Numbered from the stretch's first letter, positions 16,630-25,379 are shown. The stretch: DNA of 64,000 nucleotides from Sphingopyxis soli (GCF_018682675.1 NZ_JAFMTR010000020.1:1-64000), one strand, 5' to 3'. Numbers and translations: made by a program. Notes: generated by a model not told the origin, from the sequence alone.

Positions 16630-17973
16630 GTGTCGAGCCTTCTTGTCCGGTCTGTCGCTTTGCGCCGCCGCGCCGCTATCGCGAGCGTGCTGTTCGCGAT
16701 GGCGGCGGCAGTTGTCGACGCGTCAAGCGTCAACGTCGCGCTTCCGTCGATCGCCGGCGCGCTTCGGGTCGAGCCCTCGGCTGCGGCTTGGCTTCTCATC
16801 GCCTATCAGGGGGCGCTGGCCGCGGGCTTGCTGCCGCTCGCGGCGATCGGCGAGCGTTTTGGCTACCGTCCGACTTTTGTCGCGGGGGCGGCTCTGTTCG
16901 CGCTCTGTGCTGCGGGATCGTCGCTGGCGCCCGATTTCCCTTCGCTCATCGCCTTCCGGGTTGTCCAGGGCGTTGGCGCCGCGGCCATCATGGCCCTGGG
17001 GGTAGCCCTGCTCCGCCAGACGGTCGCGGAAAAGGAATTTGGCCGGGCGATCGGCTGGAACGCCATGACCGTCGCGCTCTGCTCGGCCGCAGGGCCGACG
17101 ATCGGGGCGTCGCTTGTGGGTTTCGGCAGTTGGCGGTTCGTTTTCGCGGGGAGCGTGCTGCTGGCCGGGATCGCGCTGCTGGCGGCGGTTTCGCTGCCGT
17201 CCCGGCGGAGCGAGAGCAAGGAAATCGACAGCGTCGGCCTGCTCGCATATGCAGCCATTGTTCCCGTTTTCATCATTGCAGTCGGCCTCGCGCGTCAGTC
17301 GGCGGCTGCCGCTGCAGTTCTGCTGGCATTTGGCGGCGCAGGGCTTTGGCTTCTCGTCCGCCGGGATGCCCGGCGGCACACTCCCTTTTTGCCGCTGACG
17401 CTCTTTCAGTCGGTCGGCTTCACGCGGTCGGTGCTGGCGTCGGTCTTGTGCTTTGCCGCAATGAGTAGCGCGCTGCTGATGTTGCCCTTCGCCCTCCACG
17501 ACCGGCTCGGACTATCGGCCCGGGATATTGCCTTCATCATGACGCCCTGGCCACTTGCCGTGCTGTTGACGACGCCGATCACCTCTCGCCTTTTGGAGCG
17601 CGCTCGGCCGGCGTTGCTCTGCGTCGAAGGGGCTTTGGTGCTGGCAGGCGGCTTCGCCTTATTGGCGGCGGCTCCACCCACTTGGGGCGTGGCCCTATAT
17701 ATCCCTGGCGTCATCCTCTGCGGGGTTGGGTTCGGCCTGTTTCAGACGCCCAACAACCGAACGTTGTTCCTGTCCGTACCCGTTGACCGTGCGGCATCGG
17801 CTGGCGGCGTGCAGGGAACGGCCCGACTTGCGGGGCAGGTCACCGGGGCTTTGACCGCGTCGATTCTGCTTTCGGCAGTCTCCGTGAAATTGGCCGCGCC
17901 GATCGCATTTGCAATCGCCGCGCTTGCCGCGCTTTCGTCTGCTGCGATCAGCTGGTCGAACGATCACCGATAA
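16630..17973 (+). CDS. MFS transporter, DHA2-like
   Basis: A 447-residue inner-membrane transporter with about 12-14 hydrophobic segments. The motif A-like loop GERFGYRPTFVAGAALF and motif C-like GPTIGASLVGFGSWRFVF match drug:proton antiporters of the DHA2 type. The likely start is GTG at 16630, giving VSSLLVRSVALRRRAAIASV and leaving only 10 bases from the cupin stop. An exporter coupled to a cupin enzyme under a divergent LysR gene suggests detoxification of a small organic compound (inference). Confidence 0.85.
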   Translation: MSSLLVRSVALRRRAAIASVLFAMAAAVVDASSVNVALPSIAGALRVEPSAAAWLLIAYQGALAAGLLPLAAIGERFGYRPTFVAGAALFALCAAGSSLAPDFPSLIAFRVVQGVGAAAIMALGVALLRQTVAEKEFGRAIGWNAMTVALCSAAGPTIGASLVGFGSWRFVFAGSVLLAGIALLAAVSLPSRRSESKEIDSVGLLAYAAIVPVFIIAVGLARQSAAAAAVLLAFGGAGLWLLVRRDARRHTPFLPLTLFQSVGFTRSVLASVLCFAAMSSALLMLPFALHDRLGLSARDIAFIMTPWPLAVLLTTPITSRLLERARPALLCVEGALVLAGGFALLAAAPPTWGVALYIPGVILCGVGFGLFQTPNNRTLFLSVPVDRAASAGGVQGTARLAGQVTGALTASILLSAVSVKLAAPIAFAIAALAALSSAAISWSNDHR

Positions 17974-18284
17974 GACAATTGTTCTTCCAGTCGGCCTGAA
18001 GCCGCACTGCCTGAAACCGGCCATCATCACATCGTGCGGCCCGCCAGCGTTTTTCCGCAGGCGGGTCACCATCCAAAAAATGAAATCGCGCCAATGGTCG
18101 AGAGGCGCACATCATATATCGATGGATCTTGTCGGCTTGCGCGCCTTTGCCGCGGCATCGGATACGGTGCGCGAGCGCGCCGCATCCGCGACGGGCGGGA
18201 TGTACGTGGTTGTGACGGGGTATCCAGTTTTTCCGGGACGCGGGCCCGGCAATTTCACGCCGACGGATGCAGCGATCTGCGCTT
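17974..18284. other. Intergenic region between convergent genes
   Basis: About 310 bases between the MFS exporter and the Flp pilin, which converge. A weak stem CCCGCC/GGCGGG is near 18041-18063. A 70-codon rightward ORF (18122-18334) overlaps the pilin antisense and lacks family similarity. No gene is supported. Confidence 0.4.
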
Positions 18285-18446
18285 TCATCGGCGGAGCGCG
18301 TTCGCGATCGTCAGAAAGATGGTTTCAAGATTGAGACCCAGCGACCGGAAGGCGATGATGCACGCGACCGAGATCAGCGCGGCGATCAGGCCATATTCGA
18401 TAGCGGTGGCGCCCTTTTCGTCTCGCAGCAGGCGTGGCTTCGCCAT
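18285..18446 (-). CDS. Flp family type IVb pilin
   Basis: A 53-residue pilin subunit. The prepilin signature is clear: a short basic leader MAKPRLLRDEKG, cleavage after glycine, then ATAIEYGLIAAL with glutamate at position +5 and a following aromatic, continuing into one hydrophobic helix. Flp pilins are assembled by Tad machinery into adhesive fibres. No tad/cpa genes are in the window, so this copy is an orphan. A GGAG ribosome binding site lies about 10 bases upstream. It sits 40 bases downstream of a GGDEF-EAL gene on the same strand, which may link it to c-di-GMP control of surface attachment. Confidence 0.85.
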   Translation of the reverse strand: MAKPRLLRDEKGATAIEYGLIAALISVACIIAFRSLGLNLETIFLTIANALRR

Positions 18447-18486
18447 CGGGTGGGTTCTCCTGTTCTGAAAGGCACAAAGGTTGAAT

Positions 18487-19983
18487 TCAGGGGTCCGGGC
18501 TCAGCTCGCGCTGCGCGGAACTACGGAAGGGATCCTTGCCGGGACGACCGAAGAAATAGCCCTGCGCCTGCGGGCAACCGGCGTCAAGCAGCATCCGCCG
18601 TTGCTCCTCGGTCTCGACCCCTTCTGCGACGATCGGCACGTTGAAGCTGCGCCCGAGCCCGACGATCGCGCGGACGATCGAGGACGCGGCCGCGTCGTGG
18701 CGCATCGCGGCGACGAAGCTGCGATCGATCCTGATCTTGTCGAAGGGGAAGGCTTTCAGATTGCCGGGCCACGAAGGGCCGGTGCCGAATTCGTCCATCG
18801 CGATGCGCACACCCGCCGCGCGGATTTCGTGGAGCGTCTGCAGCGCGCGCCCGCGGCTGCGCAGAAGCGCGGCCTCGGGAATCTCCAGTTCGAGCCGATG
18901 GCCGTCGAGGCCCGCCCGGTCGAGGGCGTCGCGAACGACCGCGACGAAATTGGGTATGCGGAGCTGCACCGCCGAGATCTTGAGCGCGACCGCGAGCGTG
19001 TCAGGCCAGGTCGCGGCGGTCGCGCAGGCCTGGCGCAGCATCCATTCGCCGATCGGGACGATCGCGCCGGTTTGTTCGGCAACAGGAAGGAAGGCCTCGC
19101 GGTCGATCTCGCCGAGCCGGGGATGGCTCCAGCGAAGCAGCGCCTCATAACCGACCACCGATCCAAAGGCGGCGGCGACAAGCGGCTGGAATTCGAGGTA
19201 AAGCTCGTTGCGCGCGACCGCAAGCCGCAGCTCGCGGTCGAGCGTGCGGCGTTCGCGGGCGACCCTGCCCATCTGCCGGTCGAAGAGCGCGGCGCCGCCG
19301 CGCCCGTCAGCTTTCGCGCGGTAAAGCGCGATATCGGCGTTGCGCCGGATCGTCGCGGCATCGGCGCCGTCGCGCGGGTAGAGCGCGACGCCGATGCTTA
19401 CCCCCACCGCCATCGGGTCGCGCGCGCGGTCCATCTCGGTCGACACCGTGTCCAGAATACGGTTCGCGAGCTTGCGAGCATCGTCGGGGCCGGAGATGCC
19501 GGTCTGGATGATCAGGAATTCGTCGCCGCCGACCCGCGCTACGATATCGGTGCCGCGAACCGCGGCGCGAAGCATGTCGGCGACGCGGCACAATATCGCG
19601 TCGCCCGCGCCGTGCCCGAAGAGGTCGTTCACCGCCTTGAAGCGGTCGAGGTCGAGCGCGAGCAGCGCGAAGGGCTTGCGCGCGTCGATCGCGTCATCGA
19701 GCGCATCGGAGAAATGCGCGCGGTTCGAGAGGTCTGTGAGCGTATCGTGCGAGGCGAGATGCTCGATCCGGCGCAGGGCGCGGTCGCGGCCGGGGAGGTC
19801 GCGGATCGCGAGCCGTCGGCCGACCGCTACGCCCGCGAGCGCGATGTTGGCGGCGGCGATCGCGGCGATCAGCCATCCGGCACCGCCCGACGCGGCAAGG
19901 CCGACATTGCCGAGCATGAAGATCGCCATCACGAAGGCGAACGGCCGCAGGCCGCGCCCATGGCCGAGGGCATCGAACATCAC
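18487..19983 (-). CDS. GGDEF-EAL domain protein (c-di-GMP turnover)
   Basis: A 498-residue protein with two N-terminal membrane segments (about residues 14-55), a GGDEF diguanylate cyclase domain and a C-terminal EAL phosphodiesterase domain. The active site reads RVGGDEF and is preceded by an intact inhibitory-site RGTD, five residues away. In the EAL domain, YEALLRW is present, but the metal motif normally DDFGTG reads DEFGTG, so phosphodiesterase activity may be altered. It follows a second GGDEF gene on the same strand. An ATG start with residues MMFDALGHGRGLRPF is assumed. Confidence 0.9.
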   Translation of the reverse strand: MMFDALGHGRGLRPFAFVMAIFMLGNVGLAASGGAGWLIAAIAAANIALAGVAVGRRLAIRDLPGRDRALRRIEHLASHDTLTDLSNRAHFSDALDDAIDARKPFALLALDLDRFKAVNDLFGHGAGDAILCRVADMLRAAVRGTDIVARVGGDEFLIIQTGISGPDDARKLANRILDTVSTEMDRARDPMAVGVSIGVALYPRDGADAATIRRNADIALYRAKADGRGGAALFDRQMGRVARERRTLDRELRLAVARNELYLEFQPLVAAAFGSVVGYEALLRWSHPRLGEIDREAFLPVAEQTGAIVPIGEWMLRQACATAATWPDTLAVALKISAVQLRIPNFVAVVRDALDRAGLDGHRLELEIPEAALLRSRGRALQTLHEIRAAGVRIAMDEFGTGPSWPGNLKAFPFDKIRIDRSFVAAMRHDAAASSIVRAIVGLGRSFNVPIVAEGVETEEQRRMLLDAGCPQAQGYFFGRPGKDPFRSSAQRELSPDP

Positions 19984-20107
19984 ATTGCTCCCCTGGTCCC
20001 CGAAACCGTTGTGGAAGGGAGCGACGAAAATTGCCTCGGCTATTCGGTATTACCCCATGAAGCAGGAACCGCTTGCGGACGCGGTGACGCCCCGGGGCCG
20101 CGGCCGG

Positions 20108-21331
20108 TCAGCCGCCGCCCGCCGCGAGCCGGACCGGCATCGGGCTGAACGCCCGCACGCGGTTGCGGCCCGCGCGTTTCGCTTCGTAAAGCGCCTGATC
20201 GGCCTGCCGCAGCAGTTCGGATAGCCCTTCGTTGGCGCGGCCCGCGGTGATGCCGATGCTCGTCGTCGGGACGAGGCTGGGCGGGATATGCTCGGCGCAC
20301 GAGGTCGGGAAGCCGATGCGGATGATCTCGGCGAGTTGGCGCGCCACCTCGATACTCGCGCCGGGAAGCAGGATCGCGAATTCCTCGCCGCCGATGCGCC
20401 CGGCGACCATGTCCGCCGGACCGAGCTGTCGCACATGCGCGCCGAACGCGGCGATGATCGTATCGCCCGCCGCATGACCGTGGCGATCGTTGACGTCCTT
20501 GAAATGGTCGAGGTCGGCGATCAGCAGCGCGATGCTGTTATCCCCGTCGGCGGCGCGGCGGAGCGCCGTGGTCGCGTTCGCCTCGAATCCGCGGCGGTTT
20601 AGCAGGCCGGACAGGTCGTCGGCATTGGCTTCGACCCTCAGCTGGCGCACCATGTCGATCGCGACCGCGACGGTCAGGCAGATCGCGGCAACGATCGACA
20701 CCATCGCCTGGCTGAACTGCACCGTGGTCCAGTAAAGCGACTGCTGGAAACCCACATAGCTGTCGAAGCCGCCGCGCAGCGACAGGAGTACCACCGGACG
20801 GACGATCAGGTTCACCGCCGAAAGCCCCGCGACCCAGAAGATCAGCTTGTCGATGAGGAAAGGCTTCGCCACCGGCCACAGCGCGCGCACGACCATCGAT
20901 GCGATCAGTCCGGCGCCGATGCTGATCGCATAGATGCGCGCGCTGATGCTGGGGTGACCGAGCAGGAACCACAGGAAGCAGGCCATCGAAATCGCGCCGG
21001 TGATCGCCATCGCGCGCCAGGGTACGGGCAGCGCGTAGCGTTTGATGATCGCTGCAGCGAAAAAGACGCCGGTCAGCAGGAAGCCGAGGTTGGCGGGAAT
21101 CCGCTGCAGCTCCATCGGCAGCGCGGGCGCGACATCCTGGATCAGGAAAGCGACCGCCGAGCAGAAATAGGCGGCGGCGGCATAGGCGATATAGCGCTCG
21201 CGGCGCTCGCGCCACATCCAGACGAAAGCGGCCGCGAACAGCAGGTCGATGCCCGGGTTGAGCAGAGAAATGAATAGCTGTCCCGTCAATGCGGCTTCCT
21301 GCGACCCCCGTCTGGCATCCTGCCCGCGCAT
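20108..21331 (-). CDS. Membrane GGDEF diguanylate cyclase
   Basis: A protein of about 407 residues with an N-terminal block of roughly six or seven membrane helices (to about residue 235) and a C-terminal GGDEF domain. The active site reads RIGGEEFAILLPG. The RxxD inhibitory site is not present at the expected place (GPAD there), so product inhibition may be absent. It should make c-di-GMP from GTP in response to a membrane signal. The start is uncertain: ATG at 21331 has no ribosome binding site, while TTG at 21289 has AGGAAG five bases upstream and would remove 14 residues. Confidence 0.85.
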   Translation of the reverse strand: MRGQDARRGSQEAALTGQLFISLLNPGIDLLFAAAFVWMWRERRERYIAYAAAAYFCSAVAFLIQDVAPALPMELQRIPANLGFLLTGVFFAAAIIKRYALPVPWRAMAITGAISMACFLWFLLGHPSISARIYAISIGAGLIASMVVRALWPVAKPFLIDKLIFWVAGLSAVNLIVRPVVLLSLRGGFDSYVGFQQSLYWTTVQFSQAMVSIVAAICLTVAVAIDMVRQLRVEANADDLSGLLNRRGFEANATTALRRAADGDNSIALLIADLDHFKDVNDRHGHAAGDTIIAAFGAHVRQLGPADMVAGRIGGEEFAILLPGASIEVARQLAEIIRIGFPTSCAEHIPPSLVPTTSIGITAGRANEGLSELLRQADQALYEAKRAGRNRVRAFSPMPVRLAAGGG

Positions 21332-21380
21332 GGATAACAAGTCGTTACAAGGACATCGGAAAATCGGAAGTGTGTAACGG

Positions 21381-22391
21381 TTAGGCGGTGCCGCGGAGCG
21401 CAAGTTGGACGGGAATCCGCGTGCCGCTGCGCGTGAAATCATCGTCCTCCAGCGCCATCGCGACCATCGCCTCGCCGGCAGCGTCGAGATCGGGCTCGAT
21501 CGTGGTCAGCGCGGGGTCGGCAAGGGTGCCCGCGCGGATGCCGTCGAAGCCGATCAGCGCGACATCGTCGGGTATGCGGCGACCGGCGTCCTTCAGGCCC
21601 TGCAGGACGCCGAGCGCGAGCATGTCCGACGCGGCGAAGATCGCTTCGACGTCGGGATGCGCGGCAAGCAGTTCGGCGGTTGCGGCAACCCCCTGTGCGT
21701 GGCGGTCGGCCGCGACGGGGGGCTCGACAATGACGGGGGCGATGCCGTGCGCTTCGAGTGCGGCGGTGAAGCCGTCGCGGCGCTCGTCGAACTGGCGCTG
21801 CGGCGAGCGCTGCGGGCCGACGAAGGCGATGCGCCTGCGGCCGCTCGCGACGAGATGCTCGGCGGCGAGGCGGCCGCCGGTATCATTGTCGCTGCGCATC
21901 CAGTGGAAGGGGTCGCCGGGGCTGCCCCAGCAGACGAAGTCGAGACCGGTGCGCTGCGCCTCGGCGAAATAGTCCCAGGCCTCGCGGTTGCTGGTGGTGC
22001 CGATGACGATCATCGCGTCGGCAAGGCCGCTGGCGACGAAATCGGCGCGGAAATTTTCGGGGCTTTCCTGGAAGGAGACGAGCAGGTTGAAACCGCGCGC
22101 CGAGGTGGCGGCGGCGATGCTGCCGAGCAAGGCAAAATAGAAGGGGTTGATCGCGCTGCGGTCCTCGCCGGGGCGGCAGATCGTGACGAGGGCGAGCGTC
22201 TCGCTGCTTTTGAGGCGCAGCGACGAGGCGTGGCGGTCGACGACATAACCAAGCTCGCGCGCGGCGGCCGAGACGCGGGCGCGGGTTTCGGCATTGACGC
22301 CGGGGCTGTTTCTGAGCGCGCGCGAGACGGTCGATTGCGACACCCCCGCGCGCTCGGCGACGTCGAACGATGTCGGGCGCAGCGTTTTCAT
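21381..22391 (-). CDS. LacI family transcriptional regulator
   Basis: A 336-residue LacI/GalR repressor. The helix-turn-helix reads SFDVAERAGVSQSTVSRALR followed by the hinge helix DRHASSLRLKSSE, then a periplasmic-binding-type effector domain (ALIGFDGIRAGTLADPALTT). The start MKTLRPTSFDV at 22391 places the HTH at its normal position. Its target is not obvious: neighbours are a GGDEF gene downstream and DUF2891 plus the pyroglutamate locus upstream, all on the same strand. An effector such as a sugar is typical of the family. Confidence 0.9.
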   Translation of the reverse strand: MKTLRPTSFDVAERAGVSQSTVSRALRNSPGVNAETRARVSAAARELGYVVDRHASSLRLKSSETLALVTICRPGEDRSAINPFYFALLGSIAAATSARGFNLLVSFQESPENFRADFVASGLADAMIVIGTTSNREAWDYFAEAQRTGLDFVCWGSPGDPFHWMRSDNDTGGRLAAEHLVASGRRRIAFVGPQRSPQRQFDERRDGFTAALEAHGIAPVIVEPPVAADRHAQGVAATAELLAAHPDVEAIFAASDMLALGVLQGLKDAGRRIPDDVALIGFDGIRAGTLADPALTTIEPDLDAAGEAMVAMALEDDDFTRSGTRIPVQLALRGTA

Positions 22392-22478
22392 GTGCAGTCC
22401 GTCTCCCCTGTTGCGTCGTCTCTCGCCGCGAGGGGCGGGCTTGTCAATGTAGGGCCGGGCGACTGCATTTCTTTCCTT

Positions 22479-22581
22479 CGTCACCCTGACCTTGCGTCAG
22501 GGTCCATGGCCGAGCCTCGCCGGAAGCGCGGCGTCGGACGAAAGGGCGCGCCATGGATGCTGAAACAAGTTCAGCATGACG
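22479..22581. repeat. Bimeric palindromic repeat, family A (CGTCA...TGACG)
   Basis: Two stem-loops face each other across about 40 bases: CCCTGAC/GTCAGGG at 22483-22502 on the left and GCTGAA/TTCAGC on the right. Outer ends are CGTCA and TGACG, and the arms end in CCATGGC and GCCATGG. The same architecture occurs at 55091-55182. It resembles REP/BIME-type elements spread by a RAYT transposase. Confidence 0.75.
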
Positions 22582-22603
22582 AGATAAAATGACGTTGGGT
22601 GAA

Positions 22604-23593
22604 TCAGAGACCGTCGAGCGCCAGCAGCGCGAAGCTCGCGAGCCAGTGTTCGCCCATATAGTCGCCCGTGACGTGCGGGAGGGCGACGGCAAGATGGTGC
22701 TGCGCGGCGGCTTCGGCGATCGGCGCGACGGGATGGTCCGGCCCGATCGCTGCGGCGATCGCGCGCCAGCACCACGCGCGGCTGAGATTGAGGCCGTCGA
22801 GATGCGCGATCTTGCCGTCGCTGCGGTCGGAGACGGTGGCGGGGGTGAACAGCGTCGCTGGCTGTTCCTGCGCGGCGCGCGGCAGGAAGGCGTCGAACCA
22901 GCCGGTGAAATCCTCGCCGAGGACGACCGCCATCAGATGCGCCTCGGTCAGCGCCGAGGAGAGAAATTCGTCGCCGCCGGGTTCCCACGCCTGGCAGTCC
23001 CGGTCGTCGGCGAACCAGCGGCGCGCGCTGGTGTCTATCAGCGCGACAAGCGCGGCATCGCGGGCTTCGGCCCCATGCCGCGCGAGAAGCAGCGCGAAGG
23101 CGATATTGAAATGGGTGCCGACGCGCAGTGGATAGGTCAGCTTCGGCAGGAAGGCGTGGAAGCGCGCGGCGAAGGCGAGCGCGAGCGGTTCGAGGGCAGC
23201 CGCCCATGGTGCGTCGTGCTGCGCGGCTTCCGCGTGGAGCGCGAGGAGCCACGCCCAGCCATAGGGACGCTCGAAGCCCGCCGAATAGGGGCGGGAGAGG
23301 AAAGCGAGTTCGCCCGCAACCTTTTCGGGGACGAGCATCGCGTCGGCGCGCGCGCGGATATCGGCGGCGACGGGCAGGTCGGGAAAGCGGCGCGCGAGGC
23401 GGAGGACCTGCCACCAGCCGTGGACGCAGCTGTGCCAGTCGAAGCTGCCATGGAAGATCGGGTGATGGTCTTGCGGGGGTTTTGCGTCCTCGGGGCCGGT
23501 GAGGACGAGGTCCATCTTGTACGGATATTCGCGGCCGAGGTGGGCGAGGGTCGCGGCCGCGAACCGCGTGGCGTGGTCGGGGGTGAGGTGCAT
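22604..23593 (-). CDS. DUF2891 family protein
   Basis: A 329-residue cytoplasmic protein of the DUF2891 family, whose function is not known. Recognisable segments are YPYKMDLVLTGPEDAKPP near residue 24, HPIFHGSFDWHSCVHGWWQV and the histidine-rich EPGGDEFLSSALTEAHLM. The fold is probably alpha-helical, similar to alpha/alpha toroids, and the conserved aromatic, Asp and His residues suggest an enzyme. It has no signal peptide. It lies between palindromic repeats, with the DUF979/DUF969 transporter genes upstream on the same strand. Confidence 0.82.
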   Translation of the reverse strand: MHLTPDHATRFAAATLAHLGREYPYKMDLVLTGPEDAKPPQDHHPIFHGSFDWHSCVHGWWQVLRLARRFPDLPVAADIRARADAMLVPEKVAGELAFLSRPYSAGFERPYGWAWLLALHAEAAQHDAPWAAALEPLALAFAARFHAFLPKLTYPLRVGTHFNIAFALLLARHGAEARDAALVALIDTSARRWFADDRDCQAWEPGGDEFLSSALTEAHLMAVVLGEDFTGWFDAFLPRAAQEQPATLFTPATVSDRSDGKIAHLDGLNLSRAWCWRAIAAAIGPDHPVAPIAEAAAQHHLAVALPHVTGDYMGEHWLASFALLALDGL

Positions 23594-23617
23594 GCGACCT
23601 TCGTACCCAAGATGATC

Positions 23618-23747
23618 CTCCCTGTCGCGCAGCGATGGGGAGGTGGCAGCGCGAAGCGCTGACGGTGGGGCTTCGGCGCGACGTTGCTGGCCCCTCCATC
23701 ACCCGCTTCGCGGGCGGTCCCCGCCCCATGGCTGCGCCACAGGGAGG
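23618..23747. repeat. Bimeric palindromic repeat, family C variant
   Basis: Long complementary ends: CCTCCCTGT-C-GCGCAGC at the left pairs with GCTGCGCCACAGGGAGG at the right. Smaller stems AGCGC/GCGCT and CCCGC/GCGGG lie within. It fills the spacer between the DUF979 and DUF2891 genes and could act as a transcript-stabilising structure between them. Confidence 0.65.
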
Positions 23748-23753
23748 AGGGCG

Positions 23754-24692
23754 CTAGAAGGCGAAGAGCCAGATGAAGAGGATGTTGACCGCGAGCAACG
23801 GCAATGCCGTGCCGACCTGTGCCCTGATCACGCCATAGGGGTTTTTGAGTTCGAGCAGTGCCGCGGGGACGAGGTTGAAGTTCGCCGCCATCGGGGTCAT
23901 CAGCGTGCCGCAAAAGCCCGCGAGCATGCCGATCGCGGCGATGACCGCGGGGTTACCGCCATATTGTTCGATCAGCAGCGGCATGCCGACCGCGGCGAGC
24001 ATCACCGGAAAGGCGGCGAAGGCGTTGCCCATCACCATCGTAAACAGGGCCATGCCGAGCCCGAAGGCGAGCGTCGCGCCGAACAGGCTGCCCTCGGGAA
24101 TCGCCGTGCCGATAAGGCCGCCGACGACTTCGCCGACGCCCGCGAGTGCGAAGACGGCGCCGAGGCTGGCGAGCATCTGCGGCAGGATCGCCGCCCAGCC
24201 GACCGCGTCGAGCAGGCGGCGGCCCTGTTGCAGCGGCAGCAGGGGTGCGGGCCTGAGGCGCGCCATCGCGACCGCGAGCGCGATCAGCACGCCGATGGCG
24301 AGCGAGATCAGCGTCGCCTGCTTCGGGTCGGCGAGGCCGGGCACCCATTTGAAGAGAAAGGTGCCCGCGAGCGCGACCGCGGGAATGATCAGCGCGACGA
24401 CCAGCAGAAAGGGGCCGTGGCGCGCGGCGCGTTCGGCCTGCACGTCGGCGGGGACATCGCCGCCCGGCGCGCGACAGATCTGGCCGGTTCCGGCAATCGC
24501 GACGAGTGCGAGGACGAGCAGGCCGTTGCCGAAGTCGCCGAGATAGTCGCCGACGATCATCGATACCGCGAGCAGGCCCCAGAAAGCGGCGTTGCCGAAG
24601 CGTTTCGGGCTGGTGCGGTCGTAGAGGCCGAGCAGCGCGAAAATGGCGAACGTCAGACCCGCGAGGATATAGACGAATTCCAGCGTGATCAT
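23754..24692 (-). CDS. DUF979 family membrane protein (5-oxoproline transporter subunit)
   Basis: A 312-residue inner-membrane protein with about nine hydrophobic segments, beginning MITLEFVYILAGLTFAIFAL. Segments such as TLAFGLGMALFTMVMGNAFA and ACFCGTLMTPMAANFN-like GFCGTLMTPMAANFN are typical of DUF979. DUF979 and DUF969 form a two-gene permease, annotated in many genomes as a 5-oxoproline transporter because of linkage to pyroglutamate enzymes. The start overlaps the DUF969 stop by ATGA (24689-24692). The 5-oxoprolinase just upstream supports the assignment. Confidence 0.87.
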   Translation of the reverse strand: MITLEFVYILAGLTFAIFALLGLYDRTSPKRFGNAAFWGLLAVSMIVGDYLGDFGNGLLVLALVAIAGTGQICRAPGGDVPADVQAERAARHGPFLLVVALIIPAVALAGTFLFKWVPGLADPKQATLISLAIGVLIALAVAMARLRPAPLLPLQQGRRLLDAVGWAAILPQMLASLGAVFALAGVGEVVGGLIGTAIPEGSLFGATLAFGLGMALFTMVMGNAFAAFPVMLAAVGMPLLIEQYGGNPAVIAAIGMLAGFCGTLMTPMAANFNLVPAALLELKNPYGVIRAQVGTALPLLAVNILFIWLFAF

Positions 24693-25372
24693 GCGCCCGT
24701 CTCCGCCCCGGCCGGCGTTTGCGCCATCCGCCTTTCGAGGCGGCGAAGACGAAATCCGTGAATCAGGAACGCGGCGACCGCGGTCGGGATCGCCCACAGC
24801 GAGAAGTGCAGGGGCTCGATCTGGTAGCCATAGCCGTCGAGCACGCCCTTCATCAGCAGGATCGAACCGATCGCGAGGAAGATATCCTCGCCGAAGAAGA
24901 GGCCGACATTGTCGGTCGCGGCGGCGAAGGCCTTGACCTCCTCGCGCTGGGCGTCGCTGAGCGCGTCGTTGCGCGCCTCGGCGGCAGCTTCGGCCATCGG
25001 GGCGACGAGCGGGCGGACGGTCTGGGCATGGCCGGCGACCGAGGTGAGGCCGACCGCCGCCATCGCCTGGCGGAGCAGGAGATAGCCGGTGAGCAGGCGG
25101 CCGAGCGTCGCGCCCTTCATCCGGTCGATCAGGCTGCGCGCGTGCTGCTGCAGGCCGTAAGCCTCGAGCAGGCCGATCACGGGGAGGACGATCCAGATGA
25201 TCGAGACGTAGCGCGTATCGTTGAACGCCTTGCCGAAGGCGGCGATGATTGCGGCGATGTCGAGCCCCGCGGCGAGCCCCGTCGCGAGCGCCGAGGCCAT
25301 GATGACGAGCAGCGGATTGAAGCGGAGCAGGAAGCCCGCGATGATGATGAGGATGCCGATCAGGACGAGCAT
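24689..25372 (-). CDS. DUF969 family membrane protein (5-oxoproline transporter subunit)
   Basis: A 227-residue inner-membrane protein starting MLVLIGILIIIAGFLLRFNP, with about five or six membrane segments. The conserved YVSIIWIVLPVIGLLEAYGL and VGLTSVAGHAQTVRPLVAP identify DUF969. It is translationally coupled to DUF979 and is expected to form a permease with it. The gene begins about 200 bases after the 5-oxoprolinase ends, on the same strand, with a palindromic repeat between them. Confidence 0.87.
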   Translation of the reverse strand: MLVLIGILIIIAGFLLRFNPLLVIMASALATGLAAGLDIAAIIAAFGKAFNDTRYVSIIWIVLPVIGLLEAYGLQQHARSLIDRMKGATLGRLLTGYLLLRQAMAAVGLTSVAGHAQTVRPLVAPMAEAAAEARNDALSDAQREEVKAFAAATDNVGLFFGEDIFLAIGSILLMKGVLDGYGYQIEPLHFSLWAIPTAVAAFLIHGFRLRRLERRMAQTPAGAETGA

Positions 25373-25379
25373 CTATTTC

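Noticed and set aside
18122-18334. A 70-codon rightward ORF starting MDLVGLRAFAAASD
   Set aside because: It overlaps the Flp pilin antisense, has no ribosome binding site and no recognised family.
18481-20148. A rightward open frame of 555 codons over the GGDEF-EAL gene
   Set aside because: The leftward product has complete GGDEF and EAL domains, so the opposite frame is a shadow.
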